A DNA stretch of 11,022 nucleotides from Oscillospiraceae bacterium (lineage in GTDB: Bacteria; Bacillota; Clostridia; Oscillospirales; UBA929): positions 1-11,022 of the forward strand of contig JAIRML010000097.1 in assembly GCA_031258665.1 (NCBI GenBank). The letters run 5' to 3'. The notes beneath the pieces are model-generated. The model was given only the letters and a program-made list of their open reading frames with translations, had not been told where the DNA came from and searched no databases. Below, one piece after another: positions 5,809 through 11,022 of this stretch; positions within the stretch are counted from its first letter, which is position 1; every line of letters starts with the position of its first letter. The translations under genes and the position numbers were made by a program.

Positions 5809-8244
5809 ATGGACGAGAGAGTCAACACCGCCCCGAACGCGGCTGTGGAGACGGTCGAAGACGAACTGGCGCGTCTGCGCGCGGAAAATGCGGCGCTCAC
5901 CCGTCAGGTGGCCAAGCTAAACCGAAAACTGGACATATCGCTCCAGACCATGGACCGTATGGAGCGTGCGTTTGCTGTGCGCGCGCGCTTCACAAACGCT
6001 CTGCTTGCCGAGAAATCCCGGCAGGAAAAATACCTGAACATGCTGCTCACGCACTGCGAGGACATCATCATCCTGCTCGACAAAGACGGCCGCTTTGCGT
6101 ATTGCACGGACTCCTTCCTCAAGGTGGCCGGGGTCGAGAATTTCGGGTGGATCAACGGCCGCACCTATGAAGAGGTCTACCGGATGACCATGGACGACGA
6201 GACGCTGCTCCACCAGACGAATCGGATGCTCATGCGCGCCTTGGAAGAGAACCAGACCATCCACGCGGAGATCGTGCTCGATTTGGGGCGCCGCGGCGAC
6301 GCGCGCAACTACATCGTCCGCACTTCGCCGATGTTCGACAAGGGGGGCGATTTCGACGGCATCCTCTTGCAGCTCAACGACACAACCGATCTGCTGCGGG
6401 CCAAAAAGCAAGCCGAGCGGGCCAACCGGGCCAAGAGCGATTTCCTGGCCACCATGAGCCACGAGATCCGCACGCCGATGAACGCGATCATCGGCATGAG
6501 CGCCCTGGTGCACACCGACAATCTGGACGAGGTGCAGCAGCGTTACTTCTCCGACATCCGCAAGATGTCCCATTTCCTGTTGCAGATCATCAACGATATT
6601 TTAGATTTCTCGAAGATTGAGGCCGGAAAACTCGATCTGGTACCCACAGATTTCGACTTCTTCGTGATGTATGACAACCTTTGCTCGCTCATGAAATTCA
6701 CGGCTTCAGAAAAGCCGGTGCAGTTCCGCTGCCATCTGGCGGACGATGTGCCGCAGGTCCTGTTTGGGGATGAGGTGCGTATCCGACAGGTGGTCACCAA
6801 CATCTTAAACAACGCCCTCAAATACACGCGTGAGGGCCATGTGTTGTTGGATGTACGCCGGGTGCCCGGCGAGAGCGACAGCCGTGACACCCTCTCGATC
6901 CGGGTGGAAGACACGGGCATCGGGATCCAGCCGGAGAACATCCCTAGGCTGTTTGACGCCTTTGAGCAGTTCGACAACGTCAAAAACCGCAGCATCGTCG
7001 GCACCGGCCTCGGGCTCTCGATCACCAAACGGCTGGTGGACATGATGGCGGGCGAGATCCTGATCTCCAGCGAGTACGGCAAGGGGTCCGTCTTCACGAT
7101 CTTACTGCCGCTCATCGAGGGCGACCCCGCCAATCTGGTCATTGAGGGCGACGTCCGGCGCGTCATCGCGCTGCCGGAGGCCAAGATCCTGGTGGTGGAC
7201 GACAACTCGATCAACCTCACCGTGGCGCTCGGCTTTCTGTCCACGCACAACATCAAGGCGGACACGGCGCTCAACGGCGTGGAGGCCGTTGAGAAGGTGC
7301 AGGCAGAGGCCTATGACCTCGTATTTATGGACCACATGATGCCGGTCATGGACGGCGTCGAAGCCACTGTGCGCATCCGGGCGCTGGGCGGGCGGTACAA
7401 AGAGCTGCCCATCATTGCTCTGACCGCGAACGCGGTGGGCGACAGCCGCGAACTCTTCCTGTCCTCCGGCATGAACGACTATCTCCTCAAGCCGATTGAG
7501 GCCCTGGAGATGAACAAGATCCTGGCCCGCTGGCTGCCGCCCGACAAGGTCAGCCGGACGGAGCCGATGGATGGCGGCGAGACGCCGGCTGAGGACAGCC
7601 GGTATGAGAAGTTGCTGGCCACGCTTGCAAACATCAAGGATCTGGATGTGGAGGCCGGACTCTCCCATGTAAACGGCCACCGCGAGACTTACATTCAGGT
7701 GCTGCGCCAGTTCTGCAAGGGTCTTTCGCAGGGGCTGGACAATCTCCGCGCTTTTGCCAGAGACAGGCAGTGGGGCGACTACGCGATCGCGGTGCACGCG
7801 ATGCGGGGTGTCTGCGCCAACCTGGGGCACACCCCGCTGGCCGAGTGGGCGTTCCGGCTGGAGAAAGCGGCCAAGAGCGGGGACGAAGACACGGTCCGGC
7901 GGCAGACGGACCCCTTCTGCCGCACTGCGGAAACCTTCGGAACGGCGTTGACGGATACGCCGCTCATGGCGGACGAGGGCGCCGAACCCAACGAGAGACA
8001 AACTGTCGACGCCGGTTGGCTGCGGCAGGCGTTGGACACACTGGCGGAGGCCTGTCTCGAGTGTGATGCAGACAGGGCGGCCGCCACCGCTGCCGACTTG
8101 CGGCAAGCCGCTTACAACGAGGCGGTGGAGAGTCGGCTCACCGCGCTCTGTGAACTGGTGGTCTCCTTCGACTACGACACCGCCGCCGACATCTGCCGGG
8201 AGATCGCCGACCTCCTCCCTGTGCAGGGCCGGGCATCTGTGTAA
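5809..8244 (+). CDS. Soluble PAS-domain hybrid histidine kinase with receiver, Hpt and an extra C-terminal module
   Basis: This 811-residue protein has no signal peptide or membrane helix, so it should sense an intracellular cue. In order: coiled coil about 12-80 (VEDELARLRAENAALTRQ); PAS about 81-195 (DIIILLDKDGRFAYCTDSFL); HisKA about 205-275 with SHEIRTPMN (phospho-His H218); HATPase about 315-435 with N-box NILNNALKYT, G1 VEDTGIGI, F-box FDAFEQFD and G2 GTGLGLSI; receiver about 458-577 (D464/D465, acceptor D508 in VFMDHMMPVMDG, ALTANA, K561); Hpt about 605-715 with HAMRG (H663); and a final helical module about 735-803 (LAEACLECDADRAA, LVVSFDYDTAADICREI) that resembles the tail of the kinase fragment at 1-503. 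The start ATG at 5809 is preceded by AAGGAG (5797-5802); an upstream TTG at 5794 would swallow that site. All catalytic residues are intact, so a full His-Asp-His relay is predicted. The final acceptor may be the stand-alone receiver upstream, the HD-GYP regulator, or one outside the window. Confidence 0.95.
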   Translation: MDERVNTAPNAAVETVEDELARLRAENAALTRQVAKLNRKLDISLQTMDRMERAFAVRARFTNALLAEKSRQEKYLNMLLTHCEDIIILLDKDGRFAYCTDSFLKVAGVENFGWINGRTYEEVYRMTMDDETLLHQTNRMLMRALEENQTIHAEIVLDLGRRGDARNYIVRTSPMFDKGGDFDGILLQLNDTTDLLRAKKQAERANRAKSDFLATMSHEIRTPMNAIIGMSALVHTDNLDEVQQRYFSDIRKMSHFLLQIINDILDFSKIEAGKLDLVPTDFDFFVMYDNLCSLMKFTASEKPVQFRCHLADDVPQVLFGDEVRIRQVVTNILNNALKYTREGHVLLDVRRVPGESDSRDTLSIRVEDTGIGIQPENIPRLFDAFEQFDNVKNRSIVGTGLGLSITKRLVDMMAGEILISSEYGKGSVFTILLPLIEGDPANLVIEGDVRRVIALPEAKILVVDDNSINLTVALGFLSTHNIKADTALNGVEAVEKVQAEAYDLVFMDHMMPVMDGVEATVRIRALGGRYKELPIIALTANAVGDSRELFLSSGMNDYLLKPIEALEMNKILARWLPPDKVSRTEPMDGGETPAEDSRYEKLLATLANIKDLDVEAGLSHVNGHRETYIQVLRQFCKGLSQGLDNLRAFARDRQWGDYAIAVHAMRGVCANLGHTPLAEWAFRLEKAAKSGDEDTVRRQTDPFCRTAETFGTALTDTPLMADEGAEPNERQTVDAGWLRQALDTLAEACLECDADRAAATAADLRQAAYNEAVESRLTALCELVVSFDYDTAADICREIADLLPVQGRASV

Positions 8245-8292
8245 AGTTACTGTGCTGTACATATATTCTTCTCGCGTATGGGCGCCTAAAAT

Positions 8293-8333
8293 CCTCACTC
8301 CAGGGGCATAACTTCGTTGGAGTGAGGTTTTTT
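8293..8333 (+). terminator. Intrinsic terminator of the receiver/kinase operon
   Basis: CCTCACTCCA (8293-8302) pairs perfectly with TGGAGTGAGG (8318-8327), directly followed by TTTTTT (8328-8333). The loop is 15 bases. It stands 48 bases after the kinase stop. This is a convincing rho-independent terminator that isolates sigK from the kinase operon. Confidence 0.85.
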
Positions 8334-8463
8334 GTCGTCAAAAAGCCGTATTAGGACAATCGACCCGCCTCATAGAGTACAATACGCGGGGGGCAGGCGG
8401 TCCCGGGCATGCCGCCCTCCCGCGACCAACGAAGGGGAGGGTGCCTCACGGCGTCCTCCCCGT

Positions 8464-8497
8464 GCCGCGAGGTAGTTGCGGGTTGCAGGGGCAACCC
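8464..8497. repeat. Second copy of the hairpin repeat (module B plus degenerate module A)
   Basis: GGGTTGC (8480-8486), loop AGGG, GCAACCC (8491-8497) forms a perfect 7-bp hairpin. It has the same AGGG loop and nearly the same stem as hairpin B at 3402-3423 (GGGCTGC-AGGG-GCAGCCC). The one stem difference is a C-G pair replaced by a T-A pair, so pairing is kept. Upstream, TGCCGCGAGGTA (8464-8475) resembles the edge of module A and its following AAGGTA. It is a fragmentary member of the family. Confidence 0.6.
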
Positions 8498-8526
8498 ATG
8501 TCAGGTACTATTGATTTTACTGCAAA

Positions 8527-8555
8527 AATATAATGAACGAGGGCTTTTATACTGA
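8527..8555 (+). promoter_or_regulatory. Weak candidate sigma-E-type promoter for sigK
   Basis: sigK is normally transcribed by sporulation sigma-E. AATATAA (8527-8533) and TATACTGA (8548-8555), 14 bases apart, only loosely resemble the sigma-E -35 and -10 boxes. The site is about 60 bases upstream of the sigK ATG. Because the match is partial, this is a low-confidence call based mostly on position and family knowledge. Confidence 0.25.
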
Positions 8556-8617
8556 TCCGTTCCTTAGCTTTTTTGCAGTGGAATCACTGTTGTATCTGCT
8601 TGGCGGAGGAGGCCGAT

Positions 8618-9451
8618 ATGTTTTCTGTCGCGTTGTGGCTGCTCATGCATGGGCTCTCTCTGTCGTTGCGTCTGGGTGGGTCGACGGGGTCCTTTCCTCG
8701 CCCGCTCTCCGCGCACGAGGAGAAGGAGGCGCTCGCGCGGCTCGCCGCCGGAGACCAGAGCATGCGCGCGCTGCTGATCGAAAAAAACATGCGCCTGGTG
8801 GCGCATGTCATCAAAAAATATTACACCACCGCGTCAGACCAGGAGGACCTGCTGTCCATCGGTACGATCGGGCTCATCAAAGCCATCTCCTCCTACCGGC
8901 CGGACCGGGACGTCAAACTGCCCACCTACGCCTGCAAGTGCATTCAAAACGAGATCTTCATGTATTTCCGCCGCCAGCGCCGCCGCGCCGGTGAGATCTC
9001 CCTGAGCGAACCCATCGAGACCGACAAGGAGGGTGGCGCGCTGGCGCTCATCGATGTGCTGTCGGCCGACGACATGGTGCTGGAGGAGATGGAGAAGGCG
9101 GAGAGCGCCGTGTTGCTGCGCCGCCTCGTGCAGGAGACGCTGGACGACCGTGAGCGGGAAATCATCGAACTGCGCTACGGTCTGCACCGGGTTTGCCCGC
9201 TGACACAGCGAGAGGTGGCGGCCCGTTTGCGCATCTCTCGCTCGTATGTCTCCCGTCTGGAAAAAAAGGCGCTTGGCAAACTGGAGGCCGCCTACCGCGC
9301 GCAGGAGGGCGAGACCGCTTCGCGGCAGCAGGGTACTATACGAACAGCGCCCCGTCGGCGTCCAACAGAGAGACGCGAAGCGCCGATTGGTGGTCTGGCC
9401 ACAGTTCCGGGGCGTGGCGCCGAACGGCGCCGAGAACGTGCGACGGATTGA
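8618..9451 (+). CDS. sigK: Sporulation sigma factor SigK with pro-sequence and an unusual C-terminal extension
   Basis: This 277-residue sigma-70 family protein directs late mother-cell transcription in sporulation. Residues 1-24 (MFSVALWLLMHGLSLSLRLG, then GSTG) look like the hydrophobic pro-sequence of pro-SigK, which an intramembrane protease (SpoIVFB) removes. SFPRPLSAHEEKEAL (25-39) matches the SigK junction FPxPLS-EEK. Region 2 has NMRLVAHVIKKYYTTASDQE followed by DLLSIGTIGLIKAI and TYACKCIQNEIFMYFR; region 4 has DDREREIIELRYGL and LTQREVAARLRISRSYVSRLEKKAL with its HTH. The ATG at 8618 is supported by GGAGGAGG five bases upstream and by the pro-sequence. The family normally ends soon after the KALGKL helix (about residue 222-230). 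Here the frame continues about 45 more residues rich in Arg and Pro, passes through a repeat copy (9315-9335) and overlaps the opposite-strand DUF2344 gene by 116 bases. No skin-type interruption is present. Sigma identity is secure; the tail is doubtful. Confidence 0.9.
   Translation: MFSVALWLLMHGLSLSLRLGGSTGSFPRPLSAHEEKEALARLAAGDQSMRALLIEKNMRLVAHVIKKYYTTASDQEDLLSIGTIGLIKAISSYRPDRDVKLPTYACKCIQNEIFMYFRRQRRRAGEISLSEPIETDKEGGALALIDVLSADDMVLEEMEKAESAVLLRRLVQETLDDREREIIELRYGLHRVCPLTQREVAARLRISRSYVSRLEKKALGKLEAAYRAQEGETASRQQGTIRTAPRRRPTERREAPIGGLATVPGRGAERRRERATD
9315..9335. repeat. Third copy of the repeat: module A at the sigK 3' end
   Basis: These 21 bases match 3376-3396 at 19 positions, including the CCGC-TTC-GCGG hairpin core and the following GGTA. 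The copy starts at sigK codon 233-234 and ends one base before the stop codon of the opposite-strand DUF2344 gene (9336-9338). It marks the boundary between conserved sigK sequence and its odd extension. Confidence 0.6.
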
Positions 9452-10064
9452 GGGAGGTTGTGCCCGCCGCCAGCACCGCCTCGGCGCACAGCCGGTCCTC
9501 CCCTTCCGGCGTCAGCGTGAGTCGATGGATCAGCGGCGCGATGTCAACCGTCTGCTCTCCCCGCTTGCTCTTTTTTAAAATAGGCAGCGGCCCCCCGGCG
9601 AAGAGCGCGCGCAGGCCGTCCGCCATGTGAGCGGACGGGCGGTCCCAAGCGAGGCGGATCTCATAGATGGCCCAGGCGATGTCTCCAAAAGATTTCCGCC
9701 CCTCCGAGGCCGGATAGGCGCGCCGCACCCGCACACCCGCGGGGAGCACACAGTTCAGGCGCGCCGGCAGCGCGCCCGGGTCCACCGCCGCGGACAGGCC
9801 GAAGTCCAGCAGCTCATACCGGCTTTCGACCCCCACCGGCAGCGGCCGGGCGATGGACAGGTACGGGTGCGGATTGAACCCCTCCGAAAAGGCCAGCGGC
9901 AGCTCAGCCCGGGCAAAGGCGCGTTGCAGTGTGCGCATCAGGTCGAGGTGGGAGATGAGCCGCGCGGGCCCTGTCTTCTCAAACAGCAGCCGCATCTTGC
10001 GGCGGACCGCCGGCCCCTCGCCGGCGGCGTCCGGCGCGCGCGCGCCGCGATCGTTGTCATCCAT
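9336..10064 (-). CDS. DUF2344 family protein (TIGR03936-like, radical-SAM-linked)
   Basis: This protein of about 242 residues has the typical opening MRLLFEKTGPARLISHLDLM followed by RTLQRAFARAELPLAFSEGF and NPHP, the hallmark of the DUF2344/TIGR03936 family. Its biochemical role is not known to me. The family is found next to, or fused with, B12-binding radical SAM proteins, and that partner is directly upstream here. The ATG at 10064 overlaps the upstream TGA (ATGGATGA, 8 bases), which suggests translational coupling. That start adds 23 charged residues before the conserved MRLLFEKTG; an ATG at 9995 is an alternative but has no good ribosome site. The C-terminus (LLDADGALFV) looks natural and ends beside the repeat copy at 9315-9335. 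The 3' end overlaps sigK on the opposite strand, so simultaneous transcription would give antisense pairing. Family call secure. Confidence 0.9.
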   Translation of the reverse strand: MDDNDRGARAPDAAGEGPAVRRKMRLLFEKTGPARLISHLDLMRTLQRAFARAELPLAFSEGFNPHPYLSIARPLPVGVESRYELLDFGLSAAVDPGALPARLNCVLPAGVRVRRAYPASEGRKSFGDIAWAIYEIRLAWDRPSAHMADGLRALFAGGPLPILKKSKRGEQTVDIAPLIHRLTLTPEGEDRLCAEAVLAAGTTSLNPSHVLGAVRRHAPELWPDHQSALRVSLLDADGALFV

Positions 10065-11022
10065 CACAGACACCCCCCGCAAGCAGCCGAGACGCCCCGC
10101 AGCCGAGGCAGTGTTCCCGACAGTTTGGCGAAGCCGTGCCGGCGTGGGCGCGCGTCCGTTCCCGCCACAGGTGCGCGGTGTCCACACCGGCGGAGATGTG
10201 CGCCCAGGGCAGCACCTCGTCTTCGGCGCGCGTGCGGGCCGCGTAAAAGGCCAGCGAGAGCCCGCACGACGCGAAGGCCCTGTGCCAGGACTCCGGTGAA
10301 AAGCACTCGCTCCAGCCGTCCAGACGGCAGCCGCTCCGCCAAGCCGCCTCCACCGCGGCGCCCACCCGGCGGTCGCCGCGGGCGAGCGCGCCCTCTAAGA
10401 AGCTCGTGTCGGCGGCGTGCCAGCGAAAGGTGATCTGCTTTTTGAGCCGGGCGCGCAAAAACGCCTGTTTTTCGGCAAAAACCGCCACGCTGTCCTGCGC
10501 CTCCCACTGAAACGGCGTGTGCGGCTTGGGCACAAAACAGGCTGTGCTCACCGTGACGCCCACACCGCGCGCCCGGCCCGCTGCGGCGCGGCCGAGCGCA
10601 TATACCTTGTGGGCCAGGTCCGCGATGCCGGCGAGGTCCTCCTCTGTCTCGGTGGGCAGCCCGCACATAAAATAGAGTTTTACGTGGTTCCACCCGCCCT
10701 CAAAGGCAGTGCCGCAGGCGCGCATCAGGTCTTCCTCCGTCAGGTTCTTGTTGATGACATCCCGCAGGCGGGCGCTTCCGGCCTCGGGGGCGAACGTCAG
10801 CCCGCTTTTGCGCACCGACTGCACCCGTTCCATCAGCGCGCGCGAGAAGGAATCGGCCCGCAGCGAGGGCAGAGACAGCCCCACCCGGCGCTTTTGGCAC
10901 TCGCCCAACAGCGCGTCGCACAGACTCTCAAGCGGCCGGTAGTCGCTCGTGGAGAGCGATGTCAACGAGATCTCCTCGTACCCGGTGGCGGCCAGCGACA
11001 CAAGCCCCTGCCGCACCAGTGT
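10057..11022 (-). CDS. B12-binding-type radical SAM protein, C-terminal portion (TIGR03960-like), truncated by window edge
   Basis: The frame is open to the right edge, so the N-terminus, including any cobalamin-binding domain and the CxxxCxxC iron-sulfur motif of the radical SAM core, lies outside. The visible 322 codons include the latter part of the radical SAM barrel (ISLTSLSTSDYRPLESLCDA, LSLPSLRADSFS, GLTFAPEAGSARLRDVINKN, KLYFMCGLPTETEEDL), then STACFVPKPHTPFQWEAQ and a C-terminal Cys cluster CREHCLGCG. These features fit the B12-binding radical SAM family commonly encoded with DUF2344. Such enzymes start radical reactions on substrates that are unknown for this group. In Clostridia the pair often lies near ribonuclease G and ribosomal protein L21 genes, but those would be outside the window. 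The stop overlaps the DUF2344 start by 8 bases, so the two are an operon. Confidence 0.9.
   Translation of the reverse strand, partial: TLVRQGLVSLAATGYEEISLTSLSTSDYRPLESLCDALLGECQKRRVGLSLPSLRADSFSRALMERVQSVRKSGLTFAPEAGSARLRDVINKNLTEEDLMRACGTAFEGGWNHVKLYFMCGLPTETEEDLAGIADLAHKVYALGRAAAGRARGVGVTVSTACFVPKPHTPFQWEAQDSVAVFAEKQAFLRARLKKQITFRWHAADTSFLEGALARGDRRVGAAVEAAWRSGCRLDGWSECFSPESWHRAFASCGLSLAFYAARTRAEDEVLPWAHISAGVDTAHLWRERTRAHAGTASPNCREHCLGCGASRLLAGGVCDG

Larger units (their letters stand above)
8334..8617 (+). other. Leader/intergenic region upstream of sigK
   Basis: No gene is supported in these 284 bases. The first part has a weak -10-like TACAAT (8378-8383) without a good -35. A GC-rich stretch follows with short inverted repeats, for example GGGGAGG (8434-8440) with CCTCCCC (8455-8461). 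Then comes a hairpin repeat copy (8464-8497) and an AT-rich stretch from 8505 to 8580 holding a TATAAT (8529-8534) and a weak sporulation-type promoter candidate. The region ends in the sigK ribosome site GGAGGAGG (8605-8612). Confidence 0.6.

Noticed and set aside
7102..8298. Long minus-strand open frame opposite the hybrid kinase
   Set aside because: It shadows the receiver and Hpt domains, has biased composition and runs through the operon terminator.
8511..8534. TTGATT and TATAAT upstream of sigK as a sigma-A promoter
   Set aside because: The spacing is 12 bases, too short for sigma-A, and no -35 box is found at 16-18 bases.
8533..8994. Plus-strand frame starting just after the TATAAT upstream of sigK
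   Set aside because: It overlaps sigK in another frame, and its product is low-complexity with no recognisable domain. The sigK frame is clearly the coding one.
8618..9451. A skin-like element interrupting sigK
   Set aside because: Regions 2 to 4 of the sigma factor are continuous in one frame, with no inserted DNA or recombinase gene.

Overview
The window looks like chromosomal DNA from a GC-rich, spore-forming Firmicute of the Clostridia (Oscillospiraceae-like). The reasons are a pro-sequence-bearing sporulation sigma factor (SigK type), a surface-layer-anchored glycosidase, Clostridia-style soluble hybrid histidine kinases, strong AGGAGG ribosome binding sites, clear sigma-A promoters, and the paired radical-SAM and DUF2344 genes. 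The taxonomic placement is an inference from gene content. No tRNA, rRNA, CRISPR array, transposase or phage gene was seen.

Layout: (1) 1-1591, plus strand: the C-terminal end of a hybrid histidine kinase (Hpt domain plus a tail), then a receiver/HD-GYP response regulator predicted to degrade cyclic-di-GMP. (2) 1592-1718: a convergent gap holding a 15-bp perfect palindrome. (3) 1719-4236, minus strand: an exported SLH/GH18 protein downstream of an exonuclease III gene, with the 127-bp gap between them filled by three perfect hairpins. (4) 4237-4383: a compact divergent promoter region with a sigma-A promoter on each strand and a 15-bp palindrome over one -10 box. (5) 4384-5184, plus: a two-headed regulator with an excisionase/MerR-like helix-turn-helix fused to a TetR-type domain. 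(6) 5314-8333, plus: a sigma-A promoter, a single-domain receiver protein, an 811-residue soluble PAS hybrid kinase with receiver, Hpt and an extra C-terminal module, then an intrinsic terminator. (7) 8334-9451, plus: a 284-base leader and sigK. (8) 9336-11022, minus: a DUF2344 (TIGR03936-type) gene translationally coupled to the 3' part of a B12-binding-type radical SAM gene (TIGR03960-like). The sigK reading frame runs 116 bases into the DUF2344 gene on the opposite strand.

How the genes may work together: the two signalling clusters (kinase tail + REC-HD-GYP; REC + full hybrid kinase) have matching parts and bracket the GH18-exoA-tetR block. They fit phosphorelays with cytosolic sensors, one ending in cyclic-di-GMP turnover. 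The stand-alone receiver probably shuttles phosphate to or from the neighbouring kinase. The most unusual items are the HTH-TetR fusion with its candidate operator, a dispersed hairpin repeat family with a compensatory base-pair change between copies, and a copy of that repeat lying where sigK departs from its usual C-terminus. I see no clearly new multi-gene system.
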